Part shown: in pieces, positions 36,435-44,413 of the stretch
Numbering within the stretch: the first letter of the stretch is position 1
Layout: the number at the start of each line of letters is the position of its first letter
Origin: Haloarcula hispanica ATCC 33960
GTDB taxonomy: Archaea; Halobacteriota; Halobacteria; Halobacteriales; Haloarculaceae
NCBI RefSeq assembly: GCF_000223905.1
Contig: NC_015948.1
Location: 1,178,001 to 1,242,000 of the forward strand
Reading direction: 5' to 3'
Length of the DNA: 64,000 nucleotides
The notes under the pieces: generated by a model
The model's input: only the letters and a program-made list of their open reading frames with translations
Told to the model about the DNA's origin: nothing
The model's database searches: none
Program-made: the position numbers and the translations under genes

Positions 36435-37139
36435 ATGATAGATATCGCCCTGGACATGGAGCAGTACGACTGTCCCTTCATCGACACGACGGCAGACCAC
36501 GACGTCGCCTTTGCAGCGGTACACTGGGACTTCGACCAGCGTGCGCGGGAGTTGGAGACGCGAATGGTTGTCGAAGCCGAGGACGCGGGGATCCTCGATA
36601 CGGGGCTGGACAGTCTGCAGGCCCACGAGAACATGAACGACTGTGCGCTGTTGCGCCGCGAGGACAACGCCGCCCACATCAGGACGACTATCGAGGAAAC
36701 GGCGGCGATGCAGACCATCCGGGACAACGGCGGCTACATCACCGGCCCGTTCCACATTGAGGCGGGCAGCGAAACCTGGCACGTCGGATTCGACCGCGGC
36801 CGGGACGCCGATACGACGCTCTCGGAACTCGACCGCGACAACGAGTACGACGTGGTCGAACGCACGTCGACGACGCTCCCACAGCTCCAGGACCTCGTGC
36901 AGAACGCCGGCGCGGCGATGACGCTCGTGGACGGCTGTCGGGACCTCTCGGACACCGAACGTGAGACGCTGGAAACCGCCGTCTCCGAGGGCTACTTCGA
37001 GTCGCCCCGGGACGCGACGCTGGGGTCGCTTGCCGAGGACTTCGGCGTGTCCAAACCCGCCGTCTCGAAGAATCTCCGACGCGGCGAGCGGAAGATGATC
37101 CAGCGCGTCGTCGAGGCGCTGGACGACATCGAGGACTGA
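36435..37139 (+). CDS. Bat-type HTH_10 transcriptional regulator
   Basis: A 234-residue one-component regulator. The C-terminal HTH (about residues 172-228) reads LSDTERETLETAVSEGYFES and then LGSLAEDFGVSKPAVSKNLR. The N-terminal half has the mixed alpha/beta pattern common to this haloarchaeal class, with no recognisable ligand motif. A TATA-like ctattattaat lies near 36370. It is divergent from ppc across 150 bases, so it may control ppc; this is positional inference only. Confidence 0.88.
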   Translation: MIDIALDMEQYDCPFIDTTADHDVAFAAVHWDFDQRARELETRMVVEAEDAGILDTGLDSLQAHENMNDCALLRREDNAAHIRTTIEETAAMQTIRDNGGYITGPFHIEAGSETWHVGFDRGRDADTTLSELDRDNEYDVVERTSTTLPQLQDLVQNAGAAMTLVDGCRDLSDTERETLETAVSEGYFESPRDATLGSLAEDFGVSKPAVSKNLRRGERKMIQRVVEALDDIED

Positions 37140-37555
37140 TTTCGCTGTCTCCCCCGGCCTGTTCCCTACCCTGTCCAGAATGACAGCTGGGTGCAATTGT
37201 CACAACGGCCGTACCTAGCTCCCACTGTAGGCCTTAGCGTTGTTTTACTGCATAACTGACACTCGTGAGAGCGACATCGATACAAGACAACACCGATTGC
37301 GTGGGCTGAGATATGAATCAGCAAATGCCGGTCAAACGAATCCTGAACTGTCCGCATATCTGTGCTGCTGGGTGGTGACCACTGGTTCCACCCAGACGGA
37401 TAGAGTAAGGGTTACTTCCATGCATGATTTCGAGATTGAGACCTGCTTAAATCATATTCCCACGGCCGGACGCAATACGAGTGCAAAGGAGGGGACCGGT
37501 CAAACAAATATTTCGACCAAAGATATTTTTATACAAAAGCAAAGACAACATAATC
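37140..37555. other. intergenic region upstream of the small membrane protein
   Basis: No gene supported. A minus-strand frame contains two Cys-x2-Cys-like pairs but no other sign of coding. The last 30 bases hold the promoter of the next gene. Confidence 0.5.
37527..37534 (+). promoter_or_regulatory. TATA box of the small membrane protein gene
   Basis: tttttata precedes the ATG at 37556 by about 25 bases. This fixes a leaderless start and excludes the upstream in-frame ATG at 37481. Confidence 0.5.
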
Positions 37556-37888
37556 ATGACTGCTGAAGAAGACGAATCATCATCTAGAAGAGCCATACCG
37601 GCTCTTGGAATGCTTTTCAAAACGGTATTCGGGTTGCTCTTGCGAATCATACTCGCACCGTACCGTCGGCTCGCAAGGCGGTTGCTTGTTGGAGTTATCC
37701 TGATACCAGTTGCCGTATTCCTCGGCGTGTTCATTTTTGCGGGGTTTGCGGGAGGAATGGAACTGTTTGACTTCCTCGGTGTGAACCGTCAGATTGGGTT
37801 TCTGATTTCAATCACCGTCGGAATGACCTTGCCGTGGGTGGTCATCCTCGGTATCCTGCATCGATACACTGACCACGAAATTCTCTAA
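37556..37888 (+). CDS. 110-residue membrane protein, hypothetical
   Basis: The N-terminus is acidic (MTAEEDESSS). There follows an amphipathic basic stretch (LAPYRRLARRLL), a hydrophobic helix (about residues 48-70, VGVILIPVAVFLGVFIFAGF) and a second helix (about 83-103). No family recognised. The codon use and promoter look genuine. It is isolated between a regulator and the Liv operon. Confidence 0.65.
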   Translation: MTAEEDESSSRRAIPALGMLFKTVFGLLLRIILAPYRRLARRLLVGVILIPVAVFLGVFIFAGFAGGMELFDFLGVNRQIGFLISITVGMTLPWVVILGILHRYTDHEIL

Positions 37889-38285
37889 CTACCCGCAATG
37901 CGACTGGGACAGCGAACAGCGGCGTATTTTCGTCCGAGCTCTGGTCGGGTTGATAAACAGTTCTCTGATGTACCTTTGTCGCAGATATCCACTCGATTTC
38001 GTCGGACACACAGTTCGCTGTGGCCCTTGGACTGGTCCTCTCTCTCATTCCGGCGTTACTAACGTGGGTGACCGCTGAAATATATCGATTGACAGTTACT
38101 GAAGCAGTTACGTAGCAGATAGTCAAATCGGTGTGAGCGCATAATTCGCCAAGGAAAGAACGATACAGACCGTTTACGACCAGTTTTGTGACAGTCCCGG
38201 TACGGACGAGAATTGCGGTCTGTCTCGCCGCGTTAACATGTTAACTCAGCACACTATGTAGTCGGCGAGTCTACGATAATCTGTT
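37889..38285. other. intergenic region with possible gene remnant and the Liv operon promoter
   Basis: In one frame, 37969-38115 encodes a stop-bounded fragment with a good hydrophobic helix (DTQFAVALGLVLSLIPALLT), but it has no start codon. It may be the tail of a decayed membrane-protein gene. The palindrome at 38232-38245 and a TATA-like ctatgta at 38254-38260 precede the next gene. Confidence 0.4.
38232..38260 (+). promoter_or_regulatory. palindrome plus TATA-like box before the Liv operon
   Basis: GTTAACATGTTAAC (38232-38245) is a perfect palindrome. It sits just upstream of a TATA-like ctatgta (38254-38260) that is about 28 bases before the ATG at 38286. The arrangement suggests a regulator site controlling the whole operon. 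Confidence 0.4.
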
Positions 38286-39698
38286 ATGCAGAACACGGCT
38301 ACACGGAGGCGCGTTCTCGGCGCGCTCGGTGCCGGCGTTGTCGGGCTCAGCGGCTGTGTCAGTGACGACTCATCCATGACTGAACAGGACGGTTCGGACG
38401 GCGGCACGACGGACAGTGGCACGAACGGCGAATCGGGCGGCGGTGACTCGACGCAGACGGTCAGCATCGGCGTGCTTCAGCCCCGCGCCGGCGACCTGAA
38501 ATACTACGGCGACCAGTCGCTGTGGGGCTTCCTCTCCGGGCTGGCGTACAAGGGTGAGACCGATCCGCCGACAGACGCCGGCAGCGGCGAGGTAACCATT
38601 ACCGCTGGTGACACGGAGTACCGCCTGCTAATACGGGACACGGAGTTCTCGGCGGACACGGCTCAGACGGCGGCGACGAACCTCGTCGAGAACGAGAGCG
38701 TGGACATGCTCGCCGGCTGTGCGTCCTCGGCGGTCGCCAGCCGGGTCGTCACGACGGTCGTCAATCAGGCGCAGGTCCCCATCATGCTCGGTCCGGCGGC
38801 GTCGGCCGACATCACGTCCAACTCCGAGACCTGTAGCGACCTCGTCTACCGAGCGAGCGAGAACACCGCGATGGACGCCCGCTCGGGCGGGAAGTACGTC
38901 GCCAGAGAGACGGACGTTTCGACCGTCTACCTGTTCGGCGCGGACTACAGTTTCGGCCGCGCGGTCGTCAACAACTACCGAGACGTGCTGGAAGCCGAGG
39001 GCGTCGATATCGTCGGCGAACGCTTCGTCGAACAGGGCTACGCCGAGTGGGATGGGCTGCTGGACAACGCCGAGGAAGCCGGGGCGGAAGGCGTCGTCGG
39101 CGGGTTCACCGTCGCGACGCTCCCGGCGATGTTCAACGCCTTCCTCTCCGGTGAGTACTCCTATCGGGTGTTCGGCGGGTTCGCCACCAGAATCACCAAC
39201 AGCGTCGTCGGCGGGACGATGCAGAGCGTGCTCGGCGAACCCCTGACCGAGGAAAAGATCAGAAACTCACAGCTCGGGCCGTTCACGACTCGCTACCACT
39301 GGAACCAGTACGACAACCCGATCAACGACGCGTTCGTCGAGAGCTACACCAACGCCTACGGCGTCGTCCCGGACCTGTTCTCAGCGGGGACCTTCACCGG
39401 CGCGTCAGCGATCCATCAGGCGGTTCAGGAGAGCGGGTCGACCGAGGGTACGGACATCGCCGATGCCCTGAAGGGGATGACAGTCACCGACACGCCGAAA
39501 GGCGAGAACGGCTACACCTTCCAGGAGTACAACAATCAGGCACAGTCGGCGATGACCGTCGCGAACCCGATTCCGACGACCGACGAGTGGGCCGACAACT
39601 GGGGAGCCGCCATCATGCCCGGCGAACCGCTCGCTCGCATCAGCGCCGACGAGACGACCATCCCGCAGGACAGCGACCAGATGGACTGTTCACTGTAG
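38286..39698 (+). CDS. Liv-type ABC transporter substrate-binding lipoprotein
   Basis: A 470-residue binding protein with a twin-arginine signal (TRRRVLGALGAGVVGLSGC, lipobox LSGC) and a Ser/Gly/Thr-rich linker. The mature fold matches the branched-chain amino-acid/amide/urea class: ITSNSETCSDLVYRASENTA, VYLFGADYSFGRAVVNNYRD, FSAGTFTGASAIHQAV. It heads an operon with two ATPases, two permeases, a hydrolase and an acyl-CoA ligase. The substrate is therefore more likely a carboxylic acid, ester or amide that is then activated with CoA than a plain amino acid. Confidence 0.88.
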   Translation: MQNTATRRRVLGALGAGVVGLSGCVSDDSSMTEQDGSDGGTTDSGTNGESGGGDSTQTVSIGVLQPRAGDLKYYGDQSLWGFLSGLAYKGETDPPTDAGSGEVTITAGDTEYRLLIRDTEFSADTAQTAATNLVENESVDMLAGCASSAVASRVVTTVVNQAQVPIMLGPAASADITSNSETCSDLVYRASENTAMDARSGGKYVARETDVSTVYLFGADYSFGRAVVNNYRDVLEAEGVDIVGERFVEQGYAEWDGLLDNAEEAGAEGVVGGFTVATLPAMFNAFLSGEYSYRVFGGFATRITNSVVGGTMQSVLGEPLTEEKIRNSQLGPFTTRYHWNQYDNPINDAFVESYTNAYGVVPDLFSAGTFTGASAIHQAVQESGSTEGTDIADALKGMTVTDTPKGENGYTFQEYNNQAQSAMTVANPIPTTDEWADNWGAAIMPGEPLARISADETTIPQDSDQMDCSL

Positions 39699-39700
39699 GT

Positions 39701-40513
39701 ATGCTCAGAACACAGGGACTGACCAGAGAGTTCGGGGGACTCACTGCTGTCGACAGCGTCGACTTCGAACTCGACGCGGAACTGTGCTCGCTCATTGGCC
39801 CGAACGGGGCCGGCAAGACGACGTTCTTCAATCTGCTGACCGGGAGCCTCTCGCCCACCGAGGGGACGGTCGAACTCCGGCGTGACGGACAGTGGGAGGA
39901 CATCACCGACGCGTCGCCCCACGAGACGGCCAGCAAGGGCATCCATCGGTCCTATCAGGTGACGAATGTCTTCCCCAACAGCACGGTGCTTGAGAACGTC
40001 CGGGTCGCCGAACAGGCCCACAGCGACGACGCCACGACGTTCTGGCGCAACGTCGACCACTACGACGAGTTCACGGAGCGCGCCCACGAGATTCTCGACC
40101 GGGTCGGGCTTGCCCACCGGGCCGAGGACCTCGCGAGCACGCTGAGCCACGGCGCAAAGCGCAAGCTCGAAGTCGCTATCGCGCTGGCCGGCGACCCCGC
40201 GGTGCTCCTGCTGGACGAGCCAAACGCCGGCGTCTCCTCGGAGAGTGTTGACGAAATCCGGGACCTCATCGAGGCGGTGGCAGAGGACTACCCAGTCCTG
40301 CTGGTCGAGCACAACATGGACATCGTGATGGGCGTCTCCGACCGCGTCGTCGTGCTCCATCAGGGTGCGGTCATCGCCGACGGACTGCCAGCAGAGGTAC
40401 GGGCTAACCCCGACGTCCAGTCGGCGTATCTCGGCGGCTACGAACCGGGCAGCTTGGACGATGACACGACAGCGACCGGGTCCGGAACGGACTCGGAGGA
40501 GGGGACGGCGTGA
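39701..40513 (+). CDS. livG: Liv-type ABC transporter ATP-binding protein (LivG)
   Basis: A 270-residue ATPase with Walker A GPNGAGKTTFFNLLTG, the LivG-type HRSYQVTNVFPNSTVLENV insert, a signature LSHGAKRKLEVAIAL, Walker B VLLLDEPNAGVS and the H-loop VEHNMDIVM. The ATG at 39701 follows the binding-protein stop by two bases and excludes an N-terminal extension from another frame. The C-terminus carries a Ser/Thr/acidic tail of about 25 residues. Confidence 0.92.
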   Translation: MLRTQGLTREFGGLTAVDSVDFELDAELCSLIGPNGAGKTTFFNLLTGSLSPTEGTVELRRDGQWEDITDASPHETASKGIHRSYQVTNVFPNSTVLENVRVAEQAHSDDATTFWRNVDHYDEFTERAHEILDRVGLAHRAEDLASTLSHGAKRKLEVAIALAGDPAVLLLDEPNAGVSSESVDEIRDLIEAVAEDYPVLLVEHNMDIVMGVSDRVVVLHQGAVIADGLPAEVRANPDVQSAYLGGYEPGSLDDDTTATGSGTDSEEGTA

Positions 40514-41208
40514 GCCTGCTCGAACTGAGCGGCGTCCACACGTACTACGGCGACAGCCACATTCTCGAAGGCGTCGACCTCTCCGTCGAGGAGGGAGAGG
40601 TGGTCGCGCTGGCCGGCCGCAACGGCGTCGGTAAGACGACCACGCTGCGGACGATTCTGCAACTGACACCGCCACGCGAGGGGTCGATCACCTTCCGCGA
40701 CGAGTCGCTGGTCGGGCTGGAGACACACGAGGTCGCCGAGCGCGGACTGGGATGGATTCCGGAGGACCGTCGGATGTTCAGCCAACTCAGTGTCGAGGAG
40801 AACCTTCGGGCGGCGATACCGGACCCGGACGACGTGAGCGACGGCCTCCGCCTGGCCTTCGACTCGTTCCCCATCCTCGAAGAGCGGCGGGGGCAGGAGG
40901 CCGGGACCCTGTCGGGCGGCCAACAGCAGATGCTCGCCATCGCCCGCGGGCTGGTCGGCGACAACGACCTGCTGCTGGTCGACGAACCGAGTGAGGGGTT
41001 AGCCCCCCAAATCGTCGCCGACGTGGCCGAGGCGCTGTCGAAAGCAAGCGAGGATGTGACGATGCTGCTGGTCGAGCAGAACCTCCCGCTGGCGCTCGAC
41101 TTGGCCGACCGGTTCTACATCCTCGACAAGGGCCGCGTCGTCGACGACGGCGACACGGCGGCGGTGACGGCCGACGACGAGCGGTTCAGGAGGTATCTGT
41201 CGGCATGA
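40510..41208 (+). CDS. livF: Liv-type ABC transporter ATP-binding protein (LivF)
   Basis: A 232-residue ATPase starting at GTG, overlapping livG by four bases. It has Walker A GRNGVGKTTTLRTIL, the LivF-type GLGWIPEDRRMFSQLSVEEN, signature LSGGQQQMLAIARGL, Walker B LLLVDEPSEGLAPQ and VEQNLPLAL in the H-loop region, where LivF proteins commonly have Gln-Asn. It forms the ATPase heterodimer with LivG. Confidence 0.92.
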   Translation: MSLLELSGVHTYYGDSHILEGVDLSVEEGEVVALAGRNGVGKTTTLRTILQLTPPREGSITFRDESLVGLETHEVAERGLGWIPEDRRMFSQLSVEENLRAAIPDPDDVSDGLRLAFDSFPILEERRGQEAGTLSGGQQQMLAIARGLVGDNDLLLVDEPSEGLAPQIVADVAEALSKASEDVTMLLVEQNLPLALDLADRFYILDKGRVVDDGDTAAVTADDERFRRYLSA

Positions 41209-42194
41209 TACTCGAAGCGCTCGTGGAGTTCCTGACGCTCGGCGAACTCGGCGGTGTCATCGTCAACGGGCTCGCCAAGTCAGCGCTGTACGTGATGATT
41301 GCCAGCGGTCTGACGCTGATTTTCGGCCTGATGGGCGTGTTGAACTTCGCCCACGGGTCACTGACGATGGTCGGGGCGTACCTCGGCGGCCTCCTGATGG
41401 TGGTGACGGTCACCGGCGGGACAGCGCCGCTGACCCGCCTCGGCCTGTTCTTCGTCGCCATCGTCGTCGTGTTCGCGCTGCTGACGGTGCTTGGCGGGGC
41501 TATCGAGACAACCATCATCCGGCCGCTGTACGACCGGCCGCCAATATACCAGATCCTGCTGACGTTCGGCCTGACGCTCGTCATCGAGGAGGTCGTTCGC
41601 ATTGTGCTGGGTGTCTACGGCCTCCAGCCGCTGTCGGACTGGCAGGCCGCGCTGGCGACCAAGCCGCAGTTCCTCCGCGAACCGGTCGCCCTCGGTCCCG
41701 TCAGCGTCGGCTGGATGTCGCTGTTCCAGATACTCCTTGGAACTATCACGGTGGTCGGCATCTGGGCGTTCCTCACAAAGACCCGCTATGGCCTGTACAT
41801 CCGGGCCGGGAGCGAGGACACGGAGATGGCATCGGCGCTTGGCATCGACGTTCGTCAGGTGTTCACCGTCGTGTTCGCGCTGGGTATCGGGCTGGCCGGC
41901 GCGGCCGGAACGCTGCTGATGTGGGACCCGACGTGGGGCGCGAGCGTCCCGCTGGCGGCCGAGACGCTGCTGCCGGCGTTCATCGTCGTCATCGTCGGCG
42001 GCCTCGGGACGTTCCGGGGCACCGTCGTCGCCGCGCTGGTCGTCGGGATGGCCGACGCGGTGACGACCTGGTGGTTCCAGAACGTCATCGAGTTCACGGG
42101 CCTGCCGGAACTCGTCCTGTTTCTGGTCCTCGTGGTGACGCTCATCGTCCGCCCGCAGGGCCTGTTCGGCGTCGAGGAGGTGGGGGGCCATTAG
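41205..42194 (+). CDS. livH: Liv-type ABC transporter permease (LivH)
   Basis: A 329-residue membrane protein with about eight helices. Family segments are SALYVMIASGLTLIFGLMGV, LNFAHGSLTMVGAYLGG, the cytoplasmic loop RAGSEDTEMASALGIDVRQV, and GGLGTFRGTVVAALVVGMAD. It ends RPQGLFGVEEVGGH, overlapping the in-frame start region of the next permease. It overlaps livF by ATGA. Confidence 0.92.
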   Translation: MILEALVEFLTLGELGGVIVNGLAKSALYVMIASGLTLIFGLMGVLNFAHGSLTMVGAYLGGLLMVVTVTGGTAPLTRLGLFFVAIVVVFALLTVLGGAIETTIIRPLYDRPPIYQILLTFGLTLVIEEVVRIVLGVYGLQPLSDWQAALATKPQFLREPVALGPVSVGWMSLFQILLGTITVVGIWAFLTKTRYGLYIRAGSEDTEMASALGIDVRQVFTVVFALGIGLAGAAGTLLMWDPTWGASVPLAAETLLPAFIVVIVGGLGTFRGTVVAALVVGMADAVTTWWFQNVIEFTGLPELVLFLVLVVTLIVRPQGLFGVEEVGGH

Positions 42195-43497
42195 CGCCGA
42201 GACCGAGGCCGACGCCGAGGCGGCGTCCGAGCCACAGACCCCCACGACTGTTGAGACGGGCTGGCCCCGCGAGTACCTGCGGGACCACACCGCTCACATC
42301 CTCGTTATCGCCCTGCTGGCGCTGTACCCGCCGGTGTATCACACGCTGTTGAACTCGCCTGTCGGTGCCGAGACGCAGATGCTACTGCCGACCGTAGAGA
42401 CGATGGTCGGCGTCCTCTATTTCGGCCTCTTTGCTATCTCCTTTGACTTCATCAGCGGCTACACCGGCTACCTCTCGTTTGGCCACGCGGTGTTCTACGG
42501 CACCGGCGCGTACACCGTCATCCTCATTGCTAACGGGAAGCTGCCGTTGCTTGGCCCCGGGACGCCGTTCATGCTGTCCCTGCTGGTCGGCGGTCTCATC
42601 GCCGTCGTGCTGGCGATGCTCGTCGGCCTCGTCTCGTTCCGCCTCTCTGGTGTCTACTTCGCGATGATTACGCTCGGCTTCGCGCAGGTGTTCTACGTGT
42701 TCGTCCGCGGCTGGGACTACGTGGCGACCAACCCCCGGGACGGCCCCGCGGTCGGGCCGAGCCACGCCGAAGGCTTCCAGATTGGGGTTCCCGGCATTGA
42801 CCAGCTATCCCTGTCAATCGGCGTACTCACCGGCGACGAGGTGGCCCTGCTTGGGTCGACGCTGTCCGGGACGGAAGTGTCCTACTACATGATCGGCCTC
42901 GTCGTCCTCGCATGCTACTTCGCCATGCAGCGAATAATCCACTCCCCGTTCGGGCGGGTGCTGATTGCCATCCGGGAAAACGAGGAGCGCGCTATCGCCA
43001 TCGGCTACAACACCTACCTCTACAAGCTCGGAGCCTTCGCGGTCAGCGGGTTCTTCGCCGCTGTCGCCGGTGGACTATTCGCCGGCTTCAAGCGCTCAGC
43101 CAGCCCGGAGAACTCCTTTTACTTCCTGGTAACCGGCGACGCCCTGCTGGCGAGCATTATCGGCGGCTTCGGGACGCTTGCCGGCTCGCTGTACGGCCAT
43201 CTGTTCGACGAAACAGTGAGAGAGTTCCTCTCGAAGGCCGGACAGGGTGGCGGCCTGTTGCCCTATCTCCGCGCGCTGCTGGGCCAGGAAACGCTGGACG
43301 CGACGCTGGTCGGAGACACGACCATCGGCGGCCTCATCGACCTGCTGTTGAACGGCCACGCGAGCCTCTACGTCGGGCTCGTGTTCGTGCTGTTCGTGCT
43401 CTACGTCCCCGACGGACTGCTCGGGACGCTGCGAGCGCGCATCGGCGGAACGTTCGCCGAGGCGCTGCCGGAGAAGCTCTGGGGTGATTCGGAATGA
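42190..43497 (+). CDS. livM: Liv-type ABC transporter permease (LivM), unusual start
   Basis: A permease of about 435 residues with segments FDFISGYTGYLSFGHAVFYG, GVYFAMITLGFAQVFYVFVR, the loop AIRENEERAIAIGYNTYLYK and IIGGFGTLAGSLYGHL. The frame is open upstream to 42139, and residues such as WPREYLRDHTAHILVIALLA encode the expected first helix. Yet no ATG, GTG or TTG occurs in frame before a GTG at 42334, which would begin inside that helix. The only candidate at the livH junction is ATT at 42190, overlapping the livH stop. I give 42190 as provisional start. If 42334 is used the protein has 387 residues and a shortened first helix. Confidence 0.8.
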   Translation: MSAETEADAEAASEPQTPTTVETGWPREYLRDHTAHILVIALLALYPPVYHTLLNSPVGAETQMLLPTVETMVGVLYFGLFAISFDFISGYTGYLSFGHAVFYGTGAYTVILIANGKLPLLGPGTPFMLSLLVGGLIAVVLAMLVGLVSFRLSGVYFAMITLGFAQVFYVFVRGWDYVATNPRDGPAVGPSHAEGFQIGVPGIDQLSLSIGVLTGDEVALLGSTLSGTEVSYYMIGLVVLACYFAMQRIIHSPFGRVLIAIRENEERAIAIGYNTYLYKLGAFAVSGFFAAVAGGLFAGFKRSASPENSFYFLVTGDALLASIIGGFGTLAGSLYGHLFDETVREFLSKAGQGGGLLPYLRALLGQETLDATLVGDTTIGGLIDLLLNGHASLYVGLVFVLFVLYVPDGLLGTLRARIGGTFAEALPEKLWGDSE

Positions 43498-43562
43498 TCA
43501 ACACAGTGCAGCCGACCGTCGAACCGTCTGAGCAACCGAAAACGGAGCCGGTAACGCAATGA
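43494..43562 (+). CDS. 22-residue ORF nested between livM and the hydrolase, ATGA overlaps at both ends
   Basis: ATG at 43494 overlaps the livM stop by ATGA, and its own TGA at 43560-43562 overlaps the hydrolase ATG by ATGA. The peptide is hydrophilic and rich in Thr, Pro, Gln and Glu (MINTVQPTVEPSEQP at its start). It resembles nothing I know. It may be a translational relay that carries ribosomes from livM to the hydrolase gene rather than a functional peptide. Confidence 0.45.
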   Translation: MINTVQPTVEPSEQPKTEPVTQ

Positions 43563-44413
43563 GCCAGAAACCGGACCACTTGAAGGATATCCAACCAGAA
43601 ACGGTCAGTATGCAATACGCGACCAACGACGGCGTCTCGCTCGCCTACGAGCGCGAGGGGCCGCAAGACGCCGAGACTGTGGTCTTCGTCGAAGGCATCG
43701 GCTATGGCCGCTGGATGTGGCTGTGGCAACAGGAAGCCCTGGTCGATGAGTACCAGACTATCGTGTGGGACAACCGCGGCACCGGCGACTCCGAGGAGCC
43801 CGACGGGCCCTACACGATGCGCGAGATGGCCAGCGACCTAGAGGCCGTACTCGACGACGCCGGCGTCGAGCAGGCCCACGTCGTCGGGGCCAGTATGGGC
43901 GGGATGATCGCCCAGCAGTACGCACTGGAGTACGATCGGGCGCAGTCGCTGACGCTCATGTGTACCTCGCCAGGCGGGCCGGAAGCCAAGGCGGTCCCCG
44001 AGGAGACCCAACAGCGGATGTTCAACGTACCCGAGGACCTCGACAAGCGCGAACTCCGGCGGTACAAAATGCAGCCCGCGCTTTCGGATCGGTTCATGGG
44101 CACCCACGAAGACCTCATCGAGCGCATCATCGACTGGCGCATCGACAGCGACGCCAGCGACCAAGCCCTCGAATGGCAAGGCGCGGCTGTGCAGGCCCAC
44201 GATGTGTCGGACCGCCTCCAGCAGATTACGGAGCCGTGCCTGGTCATCCACGGGACCGCTGACGAGGTCGTCCCCTACGAGAACGGGAAACTGCTGGCGC
44301 GGGGCTTGCCAAACGCCGACTTCATCACCGTCCACGGCGGTCCGCACCTGTTGTTCATTGAGGAGTACGACCGCGTCAACACACAGATACGGGAGTTCAT
44401 CGACGATGTCTGA
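43559..44413 (+). CDS. alpha/beta hydrolase
   Basis: A 284-residue hydrolase. The nucleophile elbow is VVGASMGGMIAQQYA (Ser in G-A-S-M-G), the acid lies in VIHGTADEVVPYENG, and the histidine in VHGGPHLLFIEEYD. The oxyanion region is VVFVEGIGYGRWMW and the following DNRGTGDSEEP loop is typical of 3-oxoadipate enol-lactonase and related esterases. It overlaps the acyl-CoA ligase gene by eight bases. In this operon it may hydrolyse an imported ester or lactone before CoA activation. Confidence 0.88.
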   Translation: MSQKPDHLKDIQPETVSMQYATNDGVSLAYEREGPQDAETVVFVEGIGYGRWMWLWQQEALVDEYQTIVWDNRGTGDSEEPDGPYTMREMASDLEAVLDDAGVEQAHVVGASMGGMIAQQYALEYDRAQSLTLMCTSPGGPEAKAVPEETQQRMFNVPEDLDKRELRRYKMQPALSDRFMGTHEDLIERIIDWRIDSDASDQALEWQGAAVQAHDVSDRLQQITEPCLVIHGTADEVVPYENGKLLARGLPNADFITVHGGPHLLFIEEYDRVNTQIREFIDDV

